The notes under the pieces were generated by a model that was given only the letters and a program-made list of their open reading frames with translations, was not told the origin of the DNA and did no database searches. Shown here piece after piece: positions 32,905 through 40,535 of a DNA stretch of 45,725 nucleotides. Both the position numbers and the translations under genes were made by a program. Position 1 is the first letter of the stretch; each line of letters opens with the position of its first letter. The DNA lies in contig VFKE01000138.1 in the NCBI GenBank assembly GCA_009885695.1, positions 1-45,725 of the forward strand. Direction: 5' to 3'. The DNA comes from Verrucomicrobiota bacterium. Its GTDB lineage: Bacteria; Verrucomicrobiota; Verrucomicrobiia; Verrucomicrobiales; Verrucomicrobiaceae.

Positions 32905-33480
32905 TCAGGCACGCATTTCCAGAAAATTCTTCAGGAGCTTCTTCCCGTCCTGAGTGAGGATGCTTTCCGGGTGGAACTGCACACCGTGAATTGGAAGCTC
33001 CTTGTGACGCACGCCCATGATTTCACTTTCGTCATCGGCGGCGACGGCGGTGATCTCGAGGCACGAGGGCAGAGTCTCGCGCCGGATGATGAGACTGTGA
33101 TAACGCGTGGCTTCGAAATCTTGTTTCATGCCGGCGAAGACTGATTCGCTTGTGTGATGAATGCGCGAGACCTTGCCATGCATCAGACGGCCCGCGCGGA
33201 TGACATCGCCGCCGAACACATCGCCGATGCATTGATGCCCGAGACAGACGCCTAGCAGCGGCGTGGTGGCGCCAAACTTGCGGATGACATCGTTGCTCAC
33301 GCCCGCTTCTTTCGGCGTGCAGGGGCCGGGTGAGACGCAGATGTGATCGGGCTTGAGCCGGGCGATCTCATCAAGCGTCACCTGATCGTTGCGACGGATC
33401 TCCATGGTCGCGCCCATCTCGCCGAAATATTGGACGAGGTTGTAGGTGAAGGAATCGTAATTATCGATGATCAGGAGCAT
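32905..33480 (-). CDS. pabA: Aminodeoxychorismate/anthranilate synthase glutamine amidotransferase subunit
   Basis: A 191-residue class I glutamine amidotransferase that supplies ammonia to a chorismate-using partner, for folate (PabA) or tryptophan (TrpG); many bacteria use one subunit for both. Evidence: [19 protein letters not shown], the oxyanion region [12 protein letters not shown], nucleophile Cys in [17 protein letters not shown], and the His-Glu pair in [11 protein letters not shown]. It is full length. The partner subunit is not in the window, so PabA and TrpG cannot be separated here. Confidence 0.92.
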   Translation of the reverse strand: MLLIIDNYDSFTYNLVQYFGEMGATMEIRRNDQVTLDEIARLKPDHICVSPGPCTPKEAGVSNDVIRKFGATTPLLGVCLGHQCIGDVFGGDVIRAGRLMHGKVSRIHHTSESVFAGMKQDFEATRYHSLIIRRETLPSCLEITAVAADDESEIMGVRHKELPIHGVQFHPESILTQDGKKLLKNFLEMRA

Positions 33481-33643
33481 GAGGCGTGGGCGGCATCATA
33501 GGCAGGAAGAGGCTGCAGGAAACAGAAATGACACGGGTGCTGTGCAAGATCGAAGTTAAAAATATCATCTGAAAATTACGAATAAATCTTGAAAGCTTAA
33601 TTAATTTGATTAAACTATTAATTTATATTAAGTATTTTGTGCA

Positions 33644-34063
33644 ATGAATACCTCAAAATGCAAGATTCGGCAGCGCAGTGTTAGCCGCATCGTTTCAACT
33701 ACCGGCCGCCTGCTCAACGGGCACTTCATGCTGCTGGCTGACCATCTGATGCTGGAGGTATCCCCCTCCGACTTCCAGCTCGAGGGTGCGATCGCCGAGG
33801 GCAACGTCGAGGTCCACATGCTGGGCGGCGGTGCGGGCAGGGAATATATTGTCCATGCCAGCAGCGCCGTCTTTCAGAGCGCGCAACAAAGGCTGGTGCT
33901 TAACGGTTGGAGTGGCACGCGCGAGAACGGGGTGAGTCATCCGCCCACGGCTTACCGGCGCGAGGTGATACTGAGGACCGACGGCACTTTTTTCCATTCC
34001 GCGCCCGAGATTAACACTGCCGCCGGGGCGGAGGTCGACTCTCCCAGCCTCCAGGCTGCGTGA
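33644..34063 (+). CDS. Small protein with OstA/LptA-like repeats
   Basis: A 139-residue protein of unknown function. The part LLADHLMLEVSPSDFQLEGA, IAEGNVEVHM, EYIVHASSAVFQSAQQRLVL and NGWSGTRE has the pattern of an OstA/LptA beta-jellyroll (ADxL..., EGNV, SAxxAxY, L.L.G). There is no signal peptide and it is about half the usual LptA length, so it may be a partial relative. The 160 bases upstream are very AT-rich, unlike the rest of the window, and probably carry its promoter. Confidence 0.55.
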   Translation: MNTSKCKIRQRSVSRIVSTTGRLLNGHFMLLADHLMLEVSPSDFQLEGAIAEGNVEVHMLGGGAGREYIVHASSAVFQSAQQRLVLNGWSGTRENGVSHPPTAYRREVILRTDGTFFHSAPEINTAAGAEVDSPSLQAA

Positions 34064-34202
34064 ACGAGGGGTTTTGAGCCCGCGTCATAACACAAATAAA
34101 TCACCCAACCGCGCAAATCCTGCATTGCCACGGCATCGAAATTGCTTCACTATAAAACCCCCGCGCATCTGATGCGGGCCACATCTTTTTTTCAACACGT
34201 TC

Positions 34203-34910
34203 ATGACCGATCTGCTATTCAAAGGAGGACCACTCGTCTGGCTGTTGCTGTGTTGCTTCGGCCTCGCGCTCGCGATTTTCGCCGAGCGTATCTCCTACTA
34301 CCATCGGGCGAGCATGAATGTGGGCGAATTTCTCGCCGGACTTGCCAGCCTGATCAGGCAGAAAAATCACGCCGAGGCCCTGCAGGAATGCGTCGCCACG
34401 CGGGTGCCAGCGGGCCGCGTCCTCCATGCGGCGCTGCTTCGCCACGAATCCACGCGCGAACACCTGAAGGAAATCGTGCAAGAGGCCGGCCAACTCGAAG
34501 TGCCGCGCCTTGAGCGCTATCTCAGCGTGCTGCACGGCATCGCCCATGCTGCACCGCTCATCGGCCTGCTTGGCACCATCATGGGCTTGATGGATGCATT
34601 TGTGGACCTCAACAAAGCCAAAGGCTACGCCCTGCCGGCCGATGTCGCCCACGGCGTTTACACCAGCCTGATCACCGCAGCGCTCGGCCTCGCCGTCGCC
34701 ATCCCGAGCTATCTATTTTACTGCTTCCTCGCCGCCAAGTCGCGCCATATCACCCATGAATTGGAAAGGGCCGGCATTGAAATCGTCAAGCTCATCGAAG
34801 ACAACCGTGAGCCAGCACCATCCGCCGTGCAGACTCCCGGAGCCCAAATCGTCGAGTTCCGCGAAGCCGCTGCCAACGCTGCGCGCAAGCAGCGCGGCCG
34901 TAATTCCTGA
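34203..34910 (+). CDS. MotA/TolQ/ExbB proton channel family protein
   Basis: A 235-residue membrane protein that would form the proton channel of an Exb/Tol-like energy complex. The first membrane segment is near residues 11-26 (PLVWLLLCCFGLALAIF). The second and third fall in the conserved block HAAPLIGLLGTIMGLMDAF and YTSLITAALGLAVAIPSYLFY. It starts a four-gene set on the same strand (gaps of 26 and 7 bases and a 4-base overlap). TonB, TolA and TolB are not recognisable, so the partner of the complex is unknown. Confidence 0.9.
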   Translation: MTDLLFKGGPLVWLLLCCFGLALAIFAERISYYHRASMNVGEFLAGLASLIRQKNHAEALQECVATRVPAGRVLHAALLRHESTREHLKEIVQEAGQLEVPRLERYLSVLHGIAHAAPLIGLLGTIMGLMDAFVDLNKAKGYALPADVAHGVYTSLITAALGLAVAIPSYLFYCFLAAKSRHITHELERAGIEIVKLIEDNREPAPSAVQTPGAQIVEFREAAANAARKQRGRNS

Positions 34911-34936
34911 CGCCGCGCAAGTGGCCAACTTTTTTC

Positions 34937-35350
34937 ATGAAGCTTGAGAGCCACCTGCCCAAGCAGAGCTTCTGGCTCTATCTCGGCCCGACGCTGAACG
35001 TTCTCACCCTGCTCCTCGTTTTTTTTCTGCTCGGCTCCACTTTCGTCATTCAAAGCGGCGTCCGCGTCGCGCTCCCGGAAAGCAACTCTCGCCTCGCCGG
35101 TTTCGACCGCGCCCACGTCATCACCGTGGCCATGGCAGCGGAACCCGCATTTTACCTCGATGGCAAGCCTGAAACCGTCGAGAGTCTGAAAGTGAACCTC
35201 AGAATGTTGAAGCGCGAAAGCCGCAGGATCATCATCCACGCCGATTTGATGGCCGCTTACGGGCGCGTTCTCCAGGCCAGCAACATCTCCCTCGGCCTCG
35301 GCTTCGAGGTCGCCTACGCCACGCAACCACCGCCGTCCGGGGACGACTGA
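34937..35350 (+). CDS. ExbD/TolR-like biopolymer transport protein
   Basis: A 137-residue protein with one N-terminal membrane segment (LNVLTLLLVFFLLGSTFVI) and a periplasmic domain (RVALPESNS, FYLDGKPETVESLKVNL, SRRIIIHADLMAAYGRVLQA). Topology and the last motif are those of ExbD/TolR. The usual conserved Asp in the membrane segment is not present in the position expected (the segment reads LTLLLVFFLL), which could affect proton coupling. It is the second gene of the ExbB cluster. Confidence 0.85.
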   Translation: MKLESHLPKQSFWLYLGPTLNVLTLLLVFFLLGSTFVIQSGVRVALPESNSRLAGFDRAHVITVAMAAEPAFYLDGKPETVESLKVNLRMLKRESRRIIIHADLMAAYGRVLQASNISLGLGFEVAYATQPPPSGDD

Positions 35351-35357
35351 CTGCGCC

Positions 35358-36116
35358 ATGCCCAAGCCGCCGCCGACCGACCCGGGACTCACCTTCGACT
35401 GGCGCAAACCGCGCGGGGAGCGGACACGGCTGGTATTTTGGATGCTGGTCACTTTTTTTGGACTCGCCGCGTTCTTTGCCCTCTTTCGTGTGGTCTATCC
35501 GCAGACCCAGCGTCGTGTCCCCACTGCGCAGCAGGTCACTCTGCTCGGCTCTGATACCGCCGCACAGACGGTGCTCAATGCCGTGCAGGATCACGACTTC
35601 CTGATCATTCCCTCCGCCGACAGCAAAAGGAATCTCGTGTCCCTGGAGGACCGCGCGCCAGTTTTTCATCCGTCTTACGAAAAGCATGAACTCAAGCTGC
35701 TCGACCTCCCGCAGCGCAACACCAAGCCCGCTCCCGTTCGCCTGCTCAATGTCCGCGAACCCATCCTGCCCAGGCTGGATCTCTCCGAACTGGATCGCAA
35801 CCCGCGAACTCCATCAACGGCGCGACCGATAAAGCTCGCGCTTCATCTCCGGGGTGGCCTCACTTCACGCGTCATCACCTCGCAACCCGATTTCAGCACC
35901 CTGCAAATGGCCGAGCCGGAGTCGTGGCGTTTTCATCTCGGTGTCAACAGTGCCGGACAGGTGCTTTTTGCATTACCAATTGAGGCTCCGAGCAAGCTTG
36001 GAGACGCGGCGCCACTGCTGCGTCTTCTCCGGCAGATCCGCCTTGCTCCAGACGCTTCGAAGGATACCACTTGGGGTGGTGCCGCGCTCGTCTGGTCAAC
36101 TACCACCGAACCATGA
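35358..36116 (+). CDS. TonB-like topology membrane protein of unknown family
   Basis: A 252-residue protein with a cytoplasmic N-terminus (FDWRKPRGERTR), one membrane segment (LVFWMLVTFFGLAAFFALF) and a ~200-residue periplasmic part. The late region (ESWRFHLGVNSAGQVLFALP) is beta-rich and somewhat like a TonB/TolA C-terminal domain, but I cannot confirm homology. Its place after exbB and exbD, with a 4-base overlap into the zinc-ribbon gene, suggests that it replaces TonB in this complex. Confidence 0.7.
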   Translation: MPKPPPTDPGLTFDWRKPRGERTRLVFWMLVTFFGLAAFFALFRVVYPQTQRRVPTAQQVTLLGSDTAAQTVLNAVQDHDFLIIPSADSKRNLVSLEDRAPVFHPSYEKHELKLLDLPQRNTKPAPVRLLNVREPILPRLDLSELDRNPRTPSTARPIKLALHLRGGLTSRVITSQPDFSTLQMAEPESWRFHLGVNSAGQVLFALPIEAPSKLGDAAPLLRLLRQIRLAPDASKDTTWGGAALVWSTTTEP

Positions 36117-36349
36117 TTCCAGTCTCACTTTCCACGCTGGTCATGCTCGGAATGGCACTGGGCATCGCCTTGCTCGGTGTGCTCTGGCTTATCGCTGTCT
36201 GGCGGGAACGCCGTGATGAAAAGCGCACCCGGGCCGACCTCGTGAGCTGCAGGATTTGTGGCGGCATTTACGAGAACACAGATAAAAAAATCTCCGCATG
36301 TCCATCCTGCGGGTCGCTCAACGAATCATCGCGCCCTCGCCCGATCTAA
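36113..36349 (+). CDS. Small membrane-anchored zinc-ribbon protein
   Basis: A 78-residue protein. A membrane helix (VMLGMALGIALLGVLWLIAV) is followed by a charged stretch and a zinc ribbon, CRICGG and CPSCGS, 17 residues apart. The ATG overlaps the upstream stop. It is the last gene of the ExbB/ExbD set. The charged RERRDEKRTR suggests the ribbon faces the cytoplasm. Function unknown; possible assembly or regulation factor of the complex. Confidence 0.75.
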   Translation: MIPVSLSTLVMLGMALGIALLGVLWLIAVWRERRDEKRTRADLVSCRICGGIYENTDKKISACPSCGSLNESSRPRPI

Positions 36350-36359
36350 GAGTCGACTT

Positions 36360-37295
36360 TTACTTCTCCGGGGGCAGTGGTGTCGCCCACTCACCCCTGT
36401 CATTAACAGGCGACTCCTGCCCGCTGCCGCCGGCCGCTTGCCAGTGACGCTTCAGTCCCTGGACCCAGCCGTCCTGCTGAAAGGCACCCAACACCACGGC
36501 AATCGCGACCATCACCAGCACCACGGCTGTAACCAGCAGCACCAAGTGCCCGGCCCTCCCAGCAACGACCGACGCCTGCGGCACCGCGCTGTGGTTCGGC
36601 CCCTGATGCTGCCCGGAGACCCCGGAGCTCACTTCTGGGAACGGTTGCAGATCGAATGCGGGCAACCCACCCACCTCGCCTGATGAAGCCATGTTGTCGG
36701 AGGCTGCTGCCATGGCGCATCCAATCCCCTCGACAATCGCGGGCACCTTCGGCAATTGATCAAGCCTGACATTCGGAGCCTCGCAAAAAAATGACTCGGG
36801 CAGTTTATTCACTTCCGCCAGCGCCGGCACGGCGGGAATTGCCTCCATGGGTTCTTCCATTTCAAACCAAACCGTCTGCGCCCCGACTGCACCGCAACTG
36901 ACCGGTTCACTCCACCCCTGCTCCCAGATCACGGGCACCTCTTCATCCACGACGAAACTGTCAGTCGGCGGCGCGACGGCCACAGCACGAGCCGCATCAC
37001 ACAAATCCGGTTCTTGGCCCTTCTCCTCTCCGAAACAGCAGTCGGCCGCTTCAGTCTTTTGAGTTCCGCCCGGCACCTCGATCTGTATGCTTAACGATGA
37101 TTCAAGCGGACTCGCGCATCCCGTCGCGTTTCGCCGCAACATCCATTTTATCCCGGCCACAGCGGCGATACCCGCCATCAGCGCCATCTTTCCTGTGCGC
37201 CCCGTTGCCAAACCTGCGGCCATCGCTCCTGCCATCGCAAGCGATGTTCCCCACGGACGAGCGTGGGCAGTTACGTCAGAATAGGTTGAAGCCAT
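36360..37295 (-). CDS. Hypothetical membrane protein with a long acidic middle
   Basis: A 311-residue protein. Two short hydrophobic segments near the start (TSLAMAGAMAAGLATG, KMALMAGIAAVAGIKWM) and a final one (LVLLVTAVVLVMVAIAVVLG, about 55 residues before the end) enclose a ~200-residue acidic, proline-rich, low-complexity stretch with many short EVP, EEP and SEP runs. The end contains VNDRGEWATPLPPEK. No domain was recognised. It converges with the zinc-ribbon gene (10 bases between stops). Start 37295 (ATG) is preferred to a TTG at 37313. Confidence 0.6.
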   Translation of the reverse strand: MASTYSDVTAHARPWGTSLAMAGAMAAGLATGRTGKMALMAGIAAVAGIKWMLRRNATGCASPLESSLSIQIEVPGGTQKTEAADCCFGEEKGQEPDLCDAARAVAVAPPTDSFVVDEEVPVIWEQGWSEPVSCGAVGAQTVWFEMEEPMEAIPAVPALAEVNKLPESFFCEAPNVRLDQLPKVPAIVEGIGCAMAAASDNMASSGEVGGLPAFDLQPFPEVSSGVSGQHQGPNHSAVPQASVVAGRAGHLVLLVTAVVLVMVAIAVVLGAFQQDGWVQGLKRHWQAAGGSGQESPVNDRGEWATPLPPEK

Positions 37296-37402
37296 CAGAA
37301 GAAACCCTGCCAAAGAATTAGTAAAGCAAACTTAACTAATTACCGCCACTACTTTTTTGCGTTCCCGACTCGATTCCCGCGCCCCACCGTGTATTGCCTC
37401 CC

Positions 37403-38308
37403 ATGTTCGATCTTCAGGTCAATGGCTATGCCGGCACCGACTTCAACCGCGAGGGACTCACCGCGGACGCGCTGAATCACGCGTGCGGACGCCTGCGCGA
37501 AGATGGCGTCGAGGGAATCCTTGCCACCTTCATCACCGACGACCTCGACAAGATGGAGCGCCGCATGAAGTCGCTCGTGGAATTGCGTGAAAGGGACCCA
37601 CTCGCACGACAGATGATTGCAGGCATCCACATTGAGGGTCCCTTCATTAATCCGGAGAAAGGCTTTGTCGGCGCACATCCGCCGCACGCAGTGAAACCAG
37701 CGACGTTGGAAAATGCGAAACGGCTCTTCGATGCCGCAGGTGGCCTCGCCAAAGTGGTCACCCTCGCGCCGGAGTGCGATGCGGGATTTGCCACGACGAA
37801 GTGGCTCTCAGAAAAAGGCGTGTGCGTCTCCGCAGGCCACTGCAATCCCTCGCGCGAGGTGCTCGCCGCAGCGTGCGACCATGGATTGAAAATGTTCACC
37901 CATGTCGGCAACGGCTGCCCGATGCAGCTGCACCGGCACGACAACATCATCAACCGCGCACTCTCACTGCGCGACCGGCTCTGGCTCTGCTTCATACCCG
38001 ACGGCGTCCACATCGAGTTCTTCGCCCTGCAAAACTACCTGCGCAGCGCGGGGCTTGAGCGCTGCATCTTCGTGACAGACGCCATCAGCGCGGCGCGGCG
38101 CGGCCCGGGAAAGTTCACGCTCGCCGGCTGGGACATCGTCATTGGCGATGACCTCGTCGCGCGCTCGCCGGACGGATCACATTTCGTCGGCAGCACCGTC
38201 ACCTGGCCGCGGATTCAGGAGAATAATCGAAAAAACATCAACCTCTGCACAGCGGACCTGCTCAAGGTGAGCCTGGAGAATCCCATGAGGGCTCTGGATA
38301 TCATCTGA
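37403..38308 (+). CDS. nagA: N-acetylglucosamine-6-phosphate deacetylase NagA, compact form
   Basis: NagA removes the acetyl group from GlcNAc-6-phosphate in amino-sugar and peptidoglycan recycling. The product has 301 residues, versus ~380 in the usual enzyme. It starts right at the first catalytic strand (MFDLQVNGYAGTDFN) and lacks the flanking beta-sandwich domain at the N-terminus. Catalytic features remain: HIEGPFINPEKGFVGAHPPH, SAGHCNPS, FTHVGNGCPMQ and VTDAISAA. The end (LENPMRALDII) is also early. Compact NagA-like proteins exist in Verrucomicrobia and Planctomycetes; activity is likely but not certain. A TTG nine bases upstream is a possible alternative start. Confidence 0.85.
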   Translation: MFDLQVNGYAGTDFNREGLTADALNHACGRLREDGVEGILATFITDDLDKMERRMKSLVELRERDPLARQMIAGIHIEGPFINPEKGFVGAHPPHAVKPATLENAKRLFDAAGGLAKVVTLAPECDAGFATTKWLSEKGVCVSAGHCNPSREVLAAACDHGLKMFTHVGNGCPMQLHRHDNIINRALSLRDRLWLCFIPDGVHIEFFALQNYLRSAGLERCIFVTDAISAARRGPGKFTLAGWDIVIGDDLVARSPDGSHFVGSTVTWPRIQENNRKNINLCTADLLKVSLENPMRALDII

Positions 38309-38357
38309 TAATCGCGTTATTCTTCTCCTCGATTTGCTGGAGAACGATTCTCTTAAA

Positions 38358-38867
38358 ATGCCTGAACCCAAGCTCATCGCCATCGCCGCCATGGCGGCCA
38401 ATCGCGTCATCGGTCGCGAGGGAAGACTCCCATGGCATCTGCCCGAGGATCTGAAGTTTTTCAAGGCCACCACACTCGGCCATCCCGTGCTCATGGGCAG
38501 GAAGACTTTCGACTCCATTGTCGAACGCCTCGGCAAACCCCTGCCCGGCCGCACGAACATCGTCTTGAGCAAAACGATGCCAGAGCGCGAGGGTGTGCAG
38601 GTCATACGGGACATCGCGGATTTGCCATCTTCCATCTCCCATCTCCCATCTCCCATTTACCTCATTGGCGGTGCGCAACTTTACAAGGCTCTGCTGCCGC
38701 AGTGTGATGAAGTGCTGCTCACGTTCATTGAACAACCGCAAGAAGGTGATGTCTTCTTCCCCGCGTTCGAAGATGCGTTCGTCTTGGAGAAGGTCATCGC
38801 ACGAGGCTCTGGACTCGAGTTCCGGCGGTATGTTCGCCCCGTCACGAACCGGGACATCGCACCCTGA
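38358..38867 (+). CDS. folA: Dihydrofolate reductase FolA
   Basis: FolA reduces dihydrofolate with NADPH. The 169-residue product shows IAAMAANRVIGREGRLPWHL (the W and catalytic acidic residue region), LMGRKTFDSI, IYLIGGAQLYKALLPQCDE and GDVFFPAFED, full family length. Between strands E and F an insertion of about 11 residues (PSSISHLPSPI) is encoded by a heptanucleotide repeat (38626-38660). The start at 38358 is the first ATG that fits; the frame opens earlier at 38334. It follows nagA by 50 bases on the same strand. Confidence 0.93.
   Translation: MPEPKLIAIAAMAANRVIGREGRLPWHLPEDLKFFKATTLGHPVLMGRKTFDSIVERLGKPLPGRTNIVLSKTMPEREGVQVIRDIADLPSSISHLPSPIYLIGGAQLYKALLPQCDEVLLTFIEQPQEGDVFFPAFEDAFVLEKVIARGSGLEFRRYVRPVTNRDIAP
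38626..38660 (+). repeat. Heptanucleotide tandem repeat inside folA
   Basis: Five consecutive 7-base units, CATCTTC, three of CATCTCC and CATTTAC, lie within the folA reading frame. Since 7 is not a multiple of 3, loss or gain of one unit would shift the frame. Confidence 0.8.
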
Positions 38868-38868
38868 C

Positions 38869-39123
38869 TTAGGAATAGGGCGTCAACACCCGCGCGCACC
38901 AGAAAAGATATTCCACCAGCGGCGTCTCCAGCGCAGTGTGATCCAGCAGCCACTTGACCGGCGTGTAAAATCCAGTCACCCATCCCGGAACCGGACCCGT
39001 GAACCTGCCGGTGCCATACATGGCGAACACCACACCCCAGCTCAGCACATACGACAGAAGAGATCCCACCAGCGTCAGAATCCACTTCTTGACATATAAT
39101 TTGGCATGCGGGTTCTCATCCAT
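38869..39123 (-). CDS. Small membrane protein
   Basis: An 84-residue protein with one or two hydrophobic segments (WILTLVGSLLSYVLSWGVVF and a weaker WVTGFYTPVKWLL). The N-terminus is hydrophilic (MDENPHAKLYVKK). The stop lies two bases from the folA stop in convergent orientation. The frame extends upstream to 39156, but 39123 begins with a normal ATG. No family recognised; probably a real but unknown gene. Confidence 0.5.
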   Translation of the reverse strand: MDENPHAKLYVKKWILTLVGSLLSYVLSWGVVFAMYGTGRFTGPVPGWVTGFYTPVKWLLDHTALETPLVEYLFWCARVLTPYS

Positions 39124-39597
39124 CGACAACACTACACGGCAATCCGGATTGCACAATTCTTACACAAGGATCCAGCCCACAGCCGTTTCGAGATCGCTGG
39201 ACTTTGGATTCACTGTCAGACTTGGCAAAATTCCCAGCCTGTTCCACGTTCCTTGCATCCCGCATGAAGGAATTCAGACACATCCTTTCCGCCGCCGCAA
39301 CATGGCGCAGCCTGTCCGCATCCGTTTTGGCCGACGGTCCAAAAGACTGTGTTGCATCTCAGACTACCTCAATAAATAACGCCCGCCAAATCCCAAGCTG
39401 CCGGACTGGGCCATAGTAAACCTGAGCGAACCGCCCAATACCGTGATGCCCGGAAAGGTGGTCGAGACCGGATTTTTCGACGAATCCTGCAAGCTCATAT
39501 TTGTGAATAAGTGATATCTTGTTCACAGAAACTCCCGCCAAAAAACCTATCATTATTGATAAATTCGCGAACATTGGTCTAATTTCTAAAAAAATCC
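39124..39597. other. Gene-free region, perhaps decayed coding DNA
   Basis: Short frames only. One piece near 39405-39500 reads, in one frame, WAIVNLSEPPNTVMPGK then VVETGFFDESCKLIFVNK before stopping. It looks protein-like and may be a fragment of a lost gene. From 39500 the sequence becomes AT-rich, leading into the promoter of the hairpin-rich leader. Confidence 0.4.
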
Positions 39598-39626
39598 TTG
39601 TGTTTTGCCCTCATCTGAGTTATACT
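39598..39626 (+). promoter_or_regulatory. Predicted sigma-70-type promoter
   Basis: TTGTGT (39598-39603) and TATACT (39621-39626) are 17 bases apart in an AT-rich context. The -10 box matches five of six consensus bases. Transcription would start near 39633 and enter the three-hairpin region. Confidence 0.55.
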
Positions 39627-39632
39627 TTACTC

Positions 39633-39765
39633 GCAATCTGCAAAATTTTCTCACTTCGGTGAGTCGATCAAGTGGCGAGCTCCACGGGTCAAACCGTGTG
39701 ATTCAGGTAATTGGGTAAAGTTGTTGCGGGGGTTGCTCTTCAGGGGGGCAACCCCCGAATTCTTT
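39633..39765 (+). ncRNA. Candidate small RNA or structured leader with three hairpins
   Basis: Downstream of the promoter are a UUCG-capped hairpin (39650-39663, CTCAC-TTCG-GTGAG), a second 5-bp hairpin with 6-base loop (39683-39698, CACGG/CCGTG) and a strong 10-bp hairpin (39727-39757, CGGGGGTTGC/GCAACCCCCG) followed by AATTCTTT, like a weak intrinsic terminator. No reading frame spans it. It does not match any RNA family that I can name. It may be a free RNA of about 130 bases or an attenuator of the site-2 protease gene that starts 120 bases later. Confidence 0.4.
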
Positions 39766-39877
39766 GCACCAATGGAGCGCGGACACCTTACCCGTGCCGC
39801 ACTTCATCCAAGCGCGGGCAAGATGACCGCGTCCCCCTCCCCGCTTGCAAAAGCACCCGCGCCGCCCACTGTCGGCG

Positions 39878-40528
39878 ATGATCAAGTTCTCGATCTTCGG
39901 CTTTCCGATTCACATCCACTGGTTTTTCTGGCTGAATACCGCCCTGCTCAGTGGATATCTGGACGCCAGTTCGCCCAAGCAGCTTCAAGCATTGCTGATC
40001 TGGGTCGTGGCTGTGCTGGTCTCGATCATCATCCATGAACTGGGCCACACTTTCATGATGCGTCACTACGGGGCCCAAGCTCACATCGTCCTCTACGCCC
40101 TGGGCGGGCTGGCCATTCCTGATCGAGGGTTTCGTCGCGGACAGGATATCGTCATCAGCCTGGCGGGACCGCTGGTGCAGATCGCGATTGGTTTCGCGGC
40201 CAAATTCCTTCTGCAACACAGCACGGGCGATGCGTGGTGGATCCAACTCTTTCTCAGCCAGTTCATTTTCGTGAGTATTTTTTGGGGTGTCTTCAATCTG
40301 CTCCCCATCTTTCCGCTCGACGGTGGCCACGTCATGAACAGCTTCCTCGGACCATCCTTCTACAAAATCACCATGTGGACCGGCGCCATCCTGGCCGCAG
40401 TGGTGGGTGCCTATTTATTCACCCGCACGCAAAGCATCTTCAACCTCCTCTTATTCGGCATGCTCGCCTGGCAGAACGTCCAGCGGGCCAACGGCGAACA
40501 ACCACCGCAATTCATGCGACCCGACTGA
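39878..40528 (+). CDS. Site-2 protease family membrane peptidase (M50)
   Basis: A 216-residue intramembrane zinc protease. The catalytic helix has SIIIHELGHTFMM (HExxH). The third ligand is in LPIFPLDGGHVMN. It has four to five membrane segments and starts IKFSIFGFPIHIHWFFWLN, typical of the SpoIVFB/Rip group without a PDZ domain. Such proteases release membrane-bound transcription factors or clear membrane proteins; the substrate is unknown. Start 39878 (ATG) is preferred over 39845. The gene is followed by the M20 peptidase 7 bases later. Confidence 0.9.
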   Translation: MIKFSIFGFPIHIHWFFWLNTALLSGYLDASSPKQLQALLIWVVAVLVSIIIHELGHTFMMRHYGAQAHIVLYALGGLAIPDRGFRRGQDIVISLAGPLVQIAIGFAAKFLLQHSTGDAWWIQLFLSQFIFVSIFWGVFNLLPIFPLDGGHVMNSFLGPSFYKITMWTGAILAAVVGAYLFTRTQSIFNLLLFGMLAWQNVQRANGEQPPQFMRPD

Positions 40529-40535
40529 TTTTTCC

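Noticed and set aside
39359..39574. 71-codon minus-strand frame in the gene-free region
   Set aside because: No conserved pattern, and it overlaps a better protein-like fragment in another frame on the plus strand.
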